From NCBI GenBank assembly GCA_038260305.1, contig JBBSNY010000020.1:10378-74377 (forward strand): 64,000 nt of DNA. Direction: 5' to 3'. The notes beneath the pieces were generated by a model. That model worked only from the letters and a program-made list of their open reading frames with translations. It did not search any database and was not told where the DNA came from. Made by a program: the position numbers and the translations under genes. Below are positions 17,489 to 26,287 of the stretch, in pieces. Position 1 is the stretch's first letter. Each line of letters begins with the position of its first letter. The stretch comes from CADCVQ01 sp038260305. GTDB taxonomy: Bacteria; Actinomycetota; Thermoleophilia; Solirubrobacterales; Solirubrobacteraceae.

Positions 17489-18892
17489 CTACTTGTCCTT
17501 GAAGATGTACACCGTCTCGCAGTGCTTGATCTTCTTCGTCTCGTTGCGGTTCAGGCGGATCTTGTCGCGACCCGAGCCGCAGTCGGCACTCGCGGCCGGA
17601 CCGGCCGTCGCCATGTTGATGAAGTCGACGCCGGAGCCGCCGAAGATCCGGTCGCGACCGTACCCGGCGTTGATGGTGTCGTTGCCACTGCCGCCCGACA
17701 GGTAGTCCGTACCCGAGCCGCCGACGAGATGGTCGTTGCCGGTCGAGCCGTAGATCTTGTCGTTGCCGAGGCCGCCCGACATCGTGTCGCCGCCGCTGCG
17801 GCCCTCGATGCAGTCGTTGCCGCGGCCGCCGTCGAGCCGGTCGTTGCCGCCGAGACCGATGATCCGGTCAGCGACGTTCGTGCCCGTGATGCGATCGGCC
17901 TTGTTCGTTCCGATGATCGCGTACTTCGGCGCACCGTTCCCGCTCAGACACGGACTCTTCCCGTACTTCTTGCGAGCGATCGCGAGCGGCACGACGGTTC
18001 CGCCGCTCGGGCCCATGAACGGGCGACCGATGATGATGTCCGGCTTGCCGGAGCCGACGATGCCGCCCTCCTTGATGACGCAGAAGTTCGATGCGACATC
18101 GAGGACCGAGCCGTTCGGGCAGACCTGGCCGGTCGGGTTCTTGCCGTCGTTCTGCTTCGTCGGATCGCAGACCGGGCCGTTGTAGCCGGCCTTGGTCTCG
18201 GCGACGACGAGGTCGACAACGGGCGTGCCGTTGCCCTGGATGACCTTGACATGCAGCGCACGCACGGTCAGCGAGCCGTCGGCCCCGACGATCTTCTCGT
18301 TGAGCTTGACGGCGACGAGGAAGCCGAGCGGCTTCAGCGCGGTCGTCAGCGCGGTCAGCAGGCCGTCGAGCGCCACCGGCGCCCCAAGCACGGTCAGGTC
18401 AGCGACCTGGCTGGTCCCGTTGATCACCGGGGTCGTCGACCCGGCGGTACAGGAGGCGGAGACGCTGGACGTCGCGGCCTTGACGCCGAGCAGCGACGCG
18501 GCGCCCGCCGGGATCGCCACCTGGAGGTTCTCGGCCTTGGCCGTGGAGAGGACCTTCTGGTCGATCGCGCGGCCGAGCTCGGGATTGATCTCCGTCTTGG
18601 CCTGCGTCGTCGTCGCCCCGATGGTGTTCTGTGGGATCGCGAGCTGGGTGGCCGTGTTGCCGGCGCCCGTCTCGGCGTTGGCGCACTGCGCGTGATCGGG
18701 GTCGCCGCCGTTGGCCGTGTTGATGTTGCCGTTCGCGACGATCGGCTCGACGCGGTTCTGGCCGCTGACCGACGAGTACAGCGGACTGGCACGGCACTTC
18801 CACACCGGCAGCGTCGTGAATGCGTCGGCGCTCGGTACGACCAAGAGCGCCCCAACGGTGGTCGCGAGGACCACCAAAGCTTTGCGGGTCAT
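17489..18892 (-). CDS. Secreted RTX-repeat (hemolysin-type calcium-binding) protein
   Basis: A 467-residue exported protein. A signal peptide lies at about 1-25 (ending SADAF). The middle (about 30-320) is not recognised; it has several cysteines and resembles secreted proteins of unknown role. Residues about 335-440 hold at least eight RTX nonapeptides of the GGxGxDxhx type (for example GGNDRLDGG, GLGNDKIYG, GGSGNDTIN), which fold as a calcium-binding parallel beta-roll. The ATG at 18892 is chosen for its signal peptide and a strong AGGGGG ribosome-binding site 6-7 bases upstream. No type I secretion genes are near; the signal peptide implies Sec export. Confidence 0.88.
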   Translation of the reverse strand: MTRKALVVLATTVGALLVVPSADAFTTLPVWKCRASPLYSSVSGQNRVEPIVANGNINTANGGDPDHAQCANAETGAGNTATQLAIPQNTIGATTTQAKTEINPELGRAIDQKVLSTAKAENLQVAIPAGAASLLGVKAATSSVSASCTAGSTTPVINGTSQVADLTVLGAPVALDGLLTALTTALKPLGFLVAVKLNEKIVGADGSLTVRALHVKVIQGNGTPVVDLVVAETKAGYNGPVCDPTKQNDGKNPTGQVCPNGSVLDVASNFCVIKEGGIVGSGKPDIIIGRPFMGPSGGTVVPLAIARKKYGKSPCLSGNGAPKYAIIGTNKADRITGTNVADRIIGLGGNDRLDGGRGNDCIEGRSGGDTMSGGLGNDKIYGSTGNDHLVGGSGTDYLSGGSGNDTINAGYGRDRIFGGSGVDFINMATAGPAASADCGSGRDKIRLNRNETKKIKHCETVYIFKDK

Positions 18893-19158
18893 GCAATTCC
18901 CCCTGCTGTTCGTGATCGTGCCCACGCCGTTTGATGGCTCCAGGCACTCCCTCTTTTGTGGCGAATCGTTCGCCAATGACCGACGAGGGTCGCTCCCCCG
19001 TGCGCCAACGCACGCGCCCTCTCACTACCCGATGGCTCGTGCGATCTACCCTTCGCCCAGAAACCTGCCCTGCGTCAAATGATGCGGCGTCCCGTTCCCC
19101 ATCGGCGACGACACTCCTGCTGCGCCAACGTACGGTACAGCGAACGGACCCGGGTCCG
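18893..19158. other. 266-base intergenic region with two palindromes
   Basis: No convincing gene. It must hold the promoter of the RTX gene. GGCGAATCGTTCGCC (18960-18974) is a 6-base-arm palindrome about 70 bases before that gene and could be an operator. CGGACCCGGGTCCG (19145-19158) is a perfect 14-base palindrome directly against the stop of the PafBC gene; it may help end that transcript, but there is no T-tract. Confidence 0.4.
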
Positions 19159-21252
19159 CTACCGAATTGCAGGGGCGCGCAGGCGCGATACCGCGGCGAG
19201 CACGGCGTCGCGAGCGTCGGCCGGCTCGAGCACGGCCGCGTCGCCGCCCTCGGCGAGCACGCCGCGGACGAGGAAATCAAGGCCCTTGAACGCCAGCTCG
19301 ACGACGACCGACCCGTCCGCGAGCTCCTCGGCGACCCGGCGCTCCTCGCGCGCCCAGCGCGCCCGCTCGGGCGAAACCCAGACGCGCGCGATGCGCGAGG
19401 CCTCGACCTCGCCGGTGCGCAGCCAGCCGTCGACGTCGGCGGCCGGGTTGACCTCCGGTCGCGGCTCGAACGTCGTATCGGTGACCTCGGCGTGACGGAT
19501 GCGGTCCAGGCGGAAGTGCCGGACGTCGCCGCGATCGGGGTCGAAGCACGCGACGTACCAGCCCTCGCGGCCGTTCATGAGCGTGTACGGCTCGACGACG
19601 CGCGTCGAGAACTCATCCTCGTTGGGCTTGTAGTAGTCCAGGCGCAGCAGCCGGCGGTCCATGATCGCCTCGGACGCCAGGCGCGCGATCGCCGAGTCGT
19701 CGCCGCCGCCGTTGGCGACATGCAGGCCCTGATCCATCGGATCGGCGCCGAGCGCGTCGACGATCTTCTTGCGCGACGACGCCAGCGACCCTTCCGGCAG
19801 GTGCTCGCCGATGAGGTCGATCGCCGCGACGAGCGCCTTCGCCTCGACGGGCAGCAGGCGCGCGGGACGCGCGAAGTTGTCGGAGTACGGCTCGGGGTCG
19901 ACGTCGATCTCGCCGGCGTCGGAGATCTCGGCGTAGAGCACGTACGAGCCACCGCCGAAGTTCACGACGTTGAGGACGTTGATGTCCTCGCGCAGCTCGG
20001 CGTCGGAGATCTGCATCAGCTCGCAGACGATCGGCGCCTGCAGGCGTTCACCGGCGCGGCCCGCCTGGATGAGGATCGATGCGAGCGTGACGAGACGCGC
20101 GATGCGCTCGGGGCGGATCGCGGCCTCGATGCGCCGCGAGCTCGAAGCGGCTGTCGGTGGCGGCGGGGCGACGTCGATCGGCGCCAGCGGCGCGGCGAGC
20201 TCAAGTGCCGGACGCGTGCCGTCGGACCCCGAGCGGTGGCGCTCGTAGAGCAGCTCGACGCGATCGGACAGCTCGCGCTCGAGCTCGGGCGGCCCGAGCA
20301 CGCGGGCGTTCTCGCCGAGGCGAAGCGCCCATGACGCGAGCTGTCGGCGATCGGCGTAGCGCGTCTCAAAGACGATGTCGCCGGGCTTGCCGCCCTCGGC
20401 CGGACGAACCGAGCCGAAGCGCCCGAAGTGGCGTTCGATCTGCCAGGCGATGCGCTCGGAGATCCAGACCTCGGCGGTCTCGGCGGCGTCGCCGAACTGC
20501 CATTCGGCGCGGTTGGCGAAGGCGCGCGGGTCGAAGTCCGCGGGGCGGCCCTTGAAGTCGTGCTCGGACTTCGTCGCGTACGCGACCTTGCCCTGGATCC
20601 GCGACAGCCGGAACACGCGCAGCGCCTTGCGCTCGTGCGCGTGTCCGAGCAGATAGAACTGGCCGCCCTGGAAGAGCAGGTGGTACGGATCGACCTTACG
20701 CGTGCCCGTCGCGTCGCGCGCCATCGTGTAGTAGTCGAAGGTGATCGTCTTGTTGCGGAAGATCGCGGTCTCGATCTTCGCGAGGCGCTGGGAGAGGTCG
20801 TGGCCGCCGGCCGACGCGGTGATCCCGAGCCCGACCCCACGCTGTTCGGGTGCGCGCAGGGGGTTCTGGCGACCCCACGAGATCTGCTGCAGCGCGAGGC
20901 GCAGCGGCTCGGCGTAGGCGAACTCGCCATCCAGCAGCGACAGCGCGGTCTGCAGCGCGGCAAGCTCGCCGTCGGTGAACGCGATCGCGGGCAGGTGGAA
21001 GTTCTCCGGGCGCAGCGAGTAGTTCTCCTGTTCGGCGATCCCGTCGACCGGCCGCTCGACGGTCAGCACGATGCCGAGCGCGTCCAGCTCGGAGCGGTCG
21101 GCGTAGAAGCGGCGCGCGAAGGCGTCCTCGTTCATCGTGCTGTAGCCCTCGACGTCGCGTCGGATCTCCAGCGCCGTCACGGGCCGCCGCTCCGCCATGA
21201 GATAGGAGATCAGGGAGAGCTGGCGAATGAGCTTCTCCGTATCCTTGGCCAT
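19159..21252 (-). CDS. pafBC: Fused PafB-PafC WYL-domain transcriptional regulator
   Basis: A 697-residue protein built of two tandem helix-turn-helix plus WYL modules. Module 1: winged HTH at about 5-65, WYL domain at about 165-230 (TFDYYTMARDATGTRKVDPYHLLF), WCX extension to about 325. Module 2: HTH at about 365-420, WYL at about 530-600 (LRLDYYKPNEDEFSTRVVEPYTL), extension to the end. In actinobacteria PafB and PafC form a heterodimer that activates the RecA-independent DNA-damage response; fused forms exist. Proteasome genes usually near pafBC are not in this window. ATG start with TATCGT 8 bases upstream. Confidence 0.85.
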   Translation of the reverse strand: MAKDTEKLIRQLSLISYLMAERRPVTALEIRRDVEGYSTMNEDAFARRFYADRSELDALGIVLTVERPVDGIAEQENYSLRPENFHLPAIAFTDGELAALQTALSLLDGEFAYAEPLRLALQQISWGRQNPLRAPEQRGVGLGITASAGGHDLSQRLAKIETAIFRNKTITFDYYTMARDATGTRKVDPYHLLFQGGQFYLLGHAHERKALRVFRLSRIQGKVAYATKSEHDFKGRPADFDPRAFANRAEWQFGDAAETAEVWISERIAWQIERHFGRFGSVRPAEGGKPGDIVFETRYADRRQLASWALRLGENARVLGPPELERELSDRVELLYERHRSGSDGTRPALELAAPLAPIDVAPPPPTAASSSRRIEAAIRPERIARLVTLASILIQAGRAGERLQAPIVCELMQISDAELREDINVLNVVNFGGGSYVLYAEISDAGEIDVDPEPYSDNFARPARLLPVEAKALVAAIDLIGEHLPEGSLASSRKKIVDALGADPMDQGLHVANGGGDDSAIARLASEAIMDRRLLRLDYYKPNEDEFSTRVVEPYTLMNGREGWYVACFDPDRGDVRHFRLDRIRHAEVTDTTFEPRPEVNPAADVDGWLRTGEVEASRIARVWVSPERARWAREERRVAEELADGSVVVELAFKGLDFLVRGVLAEGGDAAVLEPADARDAVLAAVSRLRAPAIR

Positions 21253-21260
21253 GGCGCGAC

Positions 21261-21266
21261 ACGATA
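21261..21266 (-). promoter_or_regulatory. Candidate leaderless -10 (TATCGT) for pafBC
   Basis: TATCGT on the minus strand ends 8 bases before the ATG at 21252; no Shine-Dalgarno intervenes. Confidence 0.4.
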
Positions 21267-21381
21267 CGACCCGTCACGCCGCAGACCCCCACCACGGCGC
21301 TGAGTCGGTGCGCTCTTTGCGCAGTTTTCGCGCAGCTGAACCAACAGGCCCCGAACCTTCGGCCTGCGCGGACGCCGTCGC

Positions 21382-22353
21382 CTACGCGGCCTCGCGCTCC
21401 TGCACCGGCGCGCCGCCGAAGTACGCACCGCCACCGATCGCTCGATCGAAGCGCGACCACTGCTCGCCCGACGGCAGCTCGCGCTCGAGCCGATCGAAGG
21501 AGCCCAGCCGCCCGCCGAGGTTGTCGCAGAAGTGCACGAGCGTCGCCTCGCGCGTACACGGCAGCACCGGGCTGCCGTACTCGAGGCTGCCGTGGTGGCT
21601 GAGGATGATGTGCAGGACGGCCTCGGCCGTGCGAGCGTCGAAGCCGTCGATCTCGTCGATGAGCCGCCGAACGCGGTAGTAGCCGAGCGGGATCTCCCCC
21701 TGTAGCTTGCCGGCATCGGTCATCTCGATCGCCGAGCCGGCGAACGCGTACGCGTCGAGCTTGCCGACGTCATGCAGGAGCGCCCCCGCCACGGCGACGT
21801 CGCGATCGATGCCTGCGAACGTCGCGCTGATCGCGCTGACCGCCTGCGCGACCGACAGCGAGTGCTCGAGCAGCCCGTGGCGATAGGCCTGGTGGAAGCG
21901 CTTCGCCGCCGGCGCCGTGCGGTAGTGCGGCCAAGTCGCGGCACGGGGCCCGAGGATTGCCTCGAGCAGCCGCCGCAGGTCGTGGTTCTGGATCGTGCCG
22001 ACGAGCTCTCGCAGGTCGGCCTCCATCAGCGCGACCGAGTGCAGCGGGCCGTCGCGCAACTGCGCCTCGTCGAAGGACCCGGGCGTCGCCGCGCACACGC
22101 TGTGCAGCTCGAGCTCGGGGCCGCCGCGGGGGCGCCCACGCATCCGCCCGCTGATGTGCACCGGCCGGCCCACCGTCGCGATCAGGCCGGCCGCGGCGAC
22201 ATCGCCGCGGACCTCCGCGGGGATGCTGCCGGTGCGGTCGCCGAGCACGAGGCGCAGGAACGCCTCGCCCGCGCGCCCGGCGCACAGCTCGGCCTCGCGA
22301 ACGAGCAGGACGACATCGACGTCTGTGCCCTCTTGCAGGTCTTTCACGAACAT
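21382..22353 (-). CDS. OB-fold plus HD-domain protein, YhaM-like 3'-5' exoribonuclease
   Basis: A 323-residue protein with an N-terminal OB-fold nucleic-acid-binding domain (about 1-90: FLRLVLGDRTGSIPAEV) and an HD metal-dependent phosphohydrolase domain (about 150-290): HGLLEHSLSV, ALLHDVGKLDAYAF (the HD pair) and ILSHHGSLEYGSP. This arrangement and the EYGSP segment match the YhaM/CBF1 family of 3'-5' exoribonucleases. Starts are possible at a GTG (22362) and the ATG (22353); the ATG gives the usual MxVKDL beginning. It is divergent from the SDR gene. Confidence 0.85.
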   Translation of the reverse strand: MFVKDLQEGTDVDVVLLVREAELCAGRAGEAFLRLVLGDRTGSIPAEVRGDVAAAGLIATVGRPVHISGRMRGRPRGGPELELHSVCAATPGSFDEAQLRDGPLHSVALMEADLRELVGTIQNHDLRRLLEAILGPRAATWPHYRTAPAAKRFHQAYRHGLLEHSLSVAQAVSAISATFAGIDRDVAVAGALLHDVGKLDAYAFAGSAIEMTDAGKLQGEIPLGYYRVRRLIDEIDGFDARTAEAVLHIILSHHGSLEYGSPVLPCTREATLVHFCDNLGGRLGSFDRLERELPSGEQWSRFDRAIGGGAYFGGAPVQEREAA

Positions 22354-22402
22354 GGGCGACACGGTGGCAAGCGGCGCGGACGGACCGACGGACCGCGGGC
22401 GG

Positions 22403-22408
22403 TAGGTT
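22403..22408 (+). promoter_or_regulatory. Candidate leaderless -10 (TAGGTT)
   Basis: TAGGTT ends 7 bases before the ATG of the SDR gene at 22416. Confidence 0.4.
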
Positions 22409-22415
22409 GCCCCCG

Positions 22416-23108
22416 ATGACTCGCAGCGTCCTAGTCACGGGCGGGACCGGCGGCCTCGGCGCGGCCGTCACGACGATGTTCCTGCACGCCGGATGGCGCG
22501 TCGTCGTGCCGATCCACGACGACGCCGAGCGCGACCGGGTTTGCAGCCATGAACGGCTCGTGCTCGAGCCCGCCGATCTACTCGACCCGGACTCCGCGCG
22601 AGCGGTCGTCGCGATCGCGGCGGCCGAGGAGGCGGCCCCGCTGCGCGCGGTCGTCAACCTCGTCGGCGGCTTCGCGATGGGCGGCCGCGTCCACGACACC
22701 CCGATCGAGGACTTCGAGCGCCAGCTGCGCCTGAACCTGCGCCCGACCTACCTCGTCTGCCAGGCCGCACTGCCTCACCTGCTGGCCGGCGGGGGCGGCG
22801 CGATCGTCTGCGTCTCCTCGCGGGCGGCCCTGCGGCCGTTCGCCGGCGCGGCCGGCTACATCACCGCGAAGGCCGCGCTGCTGGCGTTCGTCGATGCGCT
22901 CGCGACCGAGTACCGCGACGACGACATCCGCGTCAACGCGATCCTGCCGAGCGTCATCGACACGCCCGCCAACCGCGGTTCGATGCCCGACGCCGACGTC
23001 TCGCGCTGGGTGACGCCCGACGAGATCGCCGCCGTCGTGCGCTTCCTCTGCGAGGACGGCTCGGGAGTCATCAGCGGGGCGCACCTGCCGGTCTACGGCA
23101 AGGCCTGA
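22416..23108 (+). CDS. Short-chain dehydrogenase/reductase
   Basis: A 230-residue classical SDR. The NAD(P)-binding loop TGGTGGLG is at about 7-14, NLVGG occurs in place of NNAG, the catalytic Ser is in VCVSSRA, and YITAK is the YxxxK motif. The C-terminus (VISGAHLPVYGKA) is the usual substrate-loop and dimer region. Substrate cannot be predicted. The ATG at 22416 is preferred over a TTG three codons upstream because TAGGTT lies at leaderless distance. Confidence 0.9.
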   Translation: MTRSVLVTGGTGGLGAAVTTMFLHAGWRVVVPIHDDAERDRVCSHERLVLEPADLLDPDSARAVVAIAAAEEAAPLRAVVNLVGGFAMGGRVHDTPIEDFERQLRLNLRPTYLVCQAALPHLLAGGGGAIVCVSSRAALRPFAGAAGYITAKAALLAFVDALATEYRDDDIRVNAILPSVIDTPANRGSMPDADVSRWVTPDEIAAVVRFLCEDGSGVISGAHLPVYGKA

Positions 23109-23144
23109 GCGACCTCACCGGCGTAACCGCTCCGCCGCGCGGGG

Positions 23145-23150
23145 TACAGT
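23145..23150 (+). promoter_or_regulatory. Candidate leaderless -10 (TACAGT)
   Basis: TACAGT ends 6 bases before the GTG start of the L,D-transpeptidase gene at 23157. Confidence 0.4.
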
Positions 23151-23156
23151 CAGCCA

Positions 23157-24164
23157 GTGCCCGCACCGCTCCGCATCCTGCTCCTCGCCTGCGCCTGCTC
23201 GGTCCTGCTGACGGCCGCCCCGGCGGGCGCGACGCCGCCGCTGCCCGACGAGCGCATCGCCGCCGGAGTCACCGCCGCGGGCATCGACCTTTCGGGCCTC
23301 ACGGTCGACGAAGCCACAGGGCGCCTGGAGAGCATCCGCAGTCGCATCGAGAACGGCGTCATCACCGTGCTCGTCGCCGACATCACCTTCAAGCTCAAGA
23401 CGACCGACGCCGGAGCCGCGCTCGACGCCTCGCAGACCTCCAGGCGCGCCCTCTACGCCGGCCGCGTGGCCGCGGGCTCGCCCGTCGACGTCGCGCTCGC
23501 CGTGTCGTGGTCGAAGGCGTCCGTCGCGAAGTTCGCCGCGTCGGTGTCCAAGCGGCTGCGGCGCGAGGCGCGCGACGCGCGCGTCGTCATTACCGTGCGC
23601 AAGGTCAAGGTCACGCACTCGGCGAGAGGGCGCGACATCGACACCGCGGCGCTGGCCAAGCGCCTGCAGAAGGCGATCGTCGACCCGCGTGCGGCGCGCG
23701 TGCTGAAGCCTCGCCTCGAGAAGGTCAAGCCGAAGGTCACGGCGGACGCCGCGGCAAAGACGGCGAGCACCGTCATCACCATCGAACAGTCGAAGTTCAA
23801 GCTGCGGCTGTTCAAGCACGGCAAGGTCGTCAAGACCTACGGCGTGGCCGTCGGTCAGCCGAGGTACCCGACGCCGAACGGTCGCTTCGCAATCCAGGAC
23901 AAGCAGGTCAACCCCGTCTGGTCGGTGCCCAACAGCCCGTGGGCGGGCGAGCTCGGCGGCAGCACGGTCGCCGGCGGCAGCGCAGCCAACCCGCTCAAGG
24001 CGCGCTGGATGGGCATCGCCGGGGGCGTCGGCATCCACGGCACCGGCGACGACTACTCGATCGGCTCGCGCGCCTCGCACGGCTGCATCCGGATGCACGT
24101 CTCCGACGTCGTGCCACTGTTCGCGCGCGTGCCCGTCGGCACGCCCGTCCTCATCGCTCCCTGA
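23157..24164 (+). CDS. L,D-transpeptidase (YkuD domain), secreted
   Basis: A 335-residue exported peptidoglycan cross-linking enzyme. Signal peptide at about 1-25 (ending AGAT). Residues about 35-190 resemble the PG_binding_4 domain found before YkuD in Gram-positive enzymes. The YkuD catalytic domain occupies about 205-335, with IHGTGD and SHGCIRM; Cys309 is the nucleophile. It would form 3-3 cross-links between meso-DAP residues. GTG start. Its stop lies inside the last 14 bases of the convergent pabAB gene. Confidence 0.92.
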   Translation: MPAPLRILLLACACSVLLTAAPAGATPPLPDERIAAGVTAAGIDLSGLTVDEATGRLESIRSRIENGVITVLVADITFKLKTTDAGAALDASQTSRRALYAGRVAAGSPVDVALAVSWSKASVAKFAASVSKRLRREARDARVVITVRKVKVTHSARGRDIDTAALAKRLQKAIVDPRAARVLKPRLEKVKPKVTADAAAKTASTVITIEQSKFKLRLFKHGKVVKTYGVAVGQPRYPTPNGRFAIQDKQVNPVWSVPNSPWAGELGGSTVAGGSAANPLKARWMGIAGGVGIHGTGDDYSIGSRASHGCIRMHVSDVVPLFARVPVGTPVLIAP

Positions 24165-26265
24165 CCGGCTCCTGCGCGGTCGGGGCGGGCTCGAGCGCCC
24201 TGCTGAGCCGGATGGCATCCAGCAGCGGCTGCGCCTTCAGCAGCATCTCGTCGTACTCGTCCTGGGCCTCCGACAGCATCACGATCGCGCCGCCGGAGCC
24301 GATCGAGGCGCCGCGCTGCGTCGCGACGAGCGTGCGGATGACGATGCTGAGGTCCGCCGTGCCGTTCAGCGCAAGGTAGCCGAGCGCGCCCGAGTAGACG
24401 CCGCGTGCGCTGCCCTCGAGGCCGTCGATGATCTCCATCGTGCGCAGCTTCGGCGCGCCCGTCATCGAGCCACCGGGAAACGTCGCGCGCAGCAGGTCGG
24501 CGAGGTCGACGTCGTCGCGCAGCAGGCCGCGAATCGTCGACACCATCTGGTGGACGCTCGCGTAGCTCTCGACGTCCATGAGACGGGCGACGTAGACGCT
24601 GTCGATCTGCGCGACGAGGCCGAGGTCGTTGCGCATGAGGTCGACGATCATGAGGTGCTCGGCGCGGTCCTTGGCACTCTTGAGCAGGGCGTCGCGCGCC
24701 GCGGCGTCCGCGCGCGGGTCCGAGCGGCGACGGGCCGTGCCCTTGATCGGCTTCGTCTCCACCGAGCGGTCGCGGCGCACGCGCAGGAAGCGCTCCGGGG
24801 ACGAGCTCAGGACCGCGCCCTCGGGCATCCGCAGGTAGGCGCCGTAGGGTGCCGGGTTGACCCGCCGCAGGGCGCGATAGAGCGCGAACGTGTCGGCGAC
24901 CGGCTCCAGCGAGATGCGGTTCGTCAGGCAGATCTCGTAGCTCTCGCCGGCCTCCAGCAGGCGCTTGCAGGCCTCGATGTTCGCCAGGTAGTGCGCGCGG
25001 CCGCGCGTCAGCTCGAACGCCACGGCGCCACGATCGCGATCCGCGAGCGGCGGCTCGGCAAGCGGCCGCAGGTCGGCCAGCGTGGCCGCCGTCTCGCGCA
25101 CCCACCGCTCGGCGCGGGCGAGGTCGTCGTCGGCCGTCCCGGCGAGCGCGACGACGTGCGTCTCGTCGCGCTCGTGATCGATCGCGACGATCCGGTCGGC
25201 GAGCAGCAGGAACGCGTCGGGCAGTTCGGCGCGGTGCGCGTCGACGGCGCCGCAGTCCGCCTTGAGCTCGTAGCCGAGGTAGCCGACGAAGCCCCCGTTG
25301 AGATCGAACGGGAGCTCGGGGCTCGACGTATGCAGGCGGGCGAGCTCGCGGGCGAGGTAGGCAAAGAGCGTCTCGTCGTGACGTTCGTGCGTACCGTCGC
25401 GGATGACGTCGACGCGCCGCTCGCGCACGGCGTAGCGAACCTCCGCCCCGAGCGAACCGAGCGCCGCTCCCATGAACGAGAAGCGCGACAGCCCGCGGTC
25501 GACGAGGCTCGAGTCGAGCCAGAACGCCGCTTGGCGGGCGCCGAACAGCGCCGCGAACGCGGGCTCGGCAGCCACCGCGCCGGCGAGCACCGTGTGCGCC
25601 AGGCGCACGGCACCGCTGCAGCGCAGCGGGGGACGGCCGGCCGGTACGGCCGTCGTGCGCAACCGATCCTGCGAGCGCCCGCGGCGGCGCGGTGGAGTCA
25701 GCGCGACGAAGTTCTCGATCAGCCGCGTGCCGTGCTCGGTGCCGACCGATTCGGGATGAAACTGCACCCCCCAGGCCGGTCGGCGGCGGACTCGGATCGC
25801 CATCACGGTGCCGTCGTCGGACCACGCGATCGCCTCGAGCTCGGGCGGGAGCGCAGGCTCGACGACGAGCGAGTGGTAGCGGACGGCGCGAAACCCCTGC
25901 GGGATGCCGCTGAAGAGCCCCTCGCCGTGATGGAAGATCGGGCTGATGCGTCCGTGCACGATCTCCGCCGCTCCGCCGACGCTGGCACCGCGCACGTGCG
26001 CGAGCCCCTGATGTCCGAGGCACACGCCGAGCACGGGGATCTCGTCCTGGGCGAGCGCGTCGCGGCCGACCCCGAGGTCGCGCTCGCGCTCCGGACGGCC
26101 GGGCCCAGGCGAGACGACGATCCGGTCCCACGGCTCACCCGCAAGCTCGTCCCAGCCGATCTCGTCGTTGCGCACGACGACCGGCTCCTCGCCGACGACC
26201 CGCGCTAGTAGCTGGTAGAGGTTGAACGTGTACGAGTCGTAGTTGTCGATCAGCAGCGTCGCCAC
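24151..26265 (-). CDS. pabAB: Fused aminodeoxychorismate synthase (PabA-PabB)
   Basis: A 704-residue bifunctional enzyme making 4-amino-4-deoxychorismate from chorismate and glutamine (folate pathway). Residues 1-190 are the glutamine amidotransferase: nucleophile Cys82 in GVCLGHQ and the HPES motif near 168. After a linker, residues about 260-690 are the chorismate-binding domain (ESYEICLTN, SSSPERFL, FPGGSMTGAPK, IGSGGAIV). Lys508 in PIKGT is the residue that distinguishes PabB (PIKGT) from anthranilate synthase TrpE (PIAGT). The pabC-like gene starts only 22 bases away in the opposite direction. Confidence 0.93.
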   Translation of the reverse strand: MATLLIDNYDSYTFNLYQLLARVVGEEPVVVRNDEIGWDELAGEPWDRIVVSPGPGRPERERDLGVGRDALAQDEIPVLGVCLGHQGLAHVRGASVGGAAEIVHGRISPIFHHGEGLFSGIPQGFRAVRYHSLVVEPALPPELEAIAWSDDGTVMAIRVRRRPAWGVQFHPESVGTEHGTRLIENFVALTPPRRRGRSQDRLRTTAVPAGRPPLRCSGAVRLAHTVLAGAVAAEPAFAALFGARQAAFWLDSSLVDRGLSRFSFMGAALGSLGAEVRYAVRERRVDVIRDGTHERHDETLFAYLARELARLHTSSPELPFDLNGGFVGYLGYELKADCGAVDAHRAELPDAFLLLADRIVAIDHERDETHVVALAGTADDDLARAERWVRETAATLADLRPLAEPPLADRDRGAVAFELTRGRAHYLANIEACKRLLEAGESYEICLTNRISLEPVADTFALYRALRRVNPAPYGAYLRMPEGAVLSSSPERFLRVRRDRSVETKPIKGTARRRSDPRADAAARDALLKSAKDRAEHLMIVDLMRNDLGLVAQIDSVYVARLMDVESYASVHQMVSTIRGLLRDDVDLADLLRATFPGGSMTGAPKLRTMEIIDGLEGSARGVYSGALGYLALNGTADLSIVIRTLVATQRGASIGSGGAIVMLSEAQDEYDEMLLKAQPLLDAIRLSRALEPAPTAQEPVRER

Positions 26266-26275
26266 CCCAGCAGCC

Positions 26276-26281
26276 TAAGGT
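26276..26281 (+). promoter_or_regulatory. Candidate leaderless -10 (TAAGGT) for pabC
   Basis: TAAGGT ends 6 bases before the GTG at 26288. The divergent pabAB start is 22 bases from that GTG, so both promoters must overlap coding DNA. Confidence 0.45.
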
Positions 26282-26287
26282 CCTGGT

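Noticed and set aside
24151..26265. Anthranilate synthase TrpEG fusion
   Set aside because: The PIKGT lysine and the neighbouring pabC-like gene indicate aminodeoxychorismate synthase.
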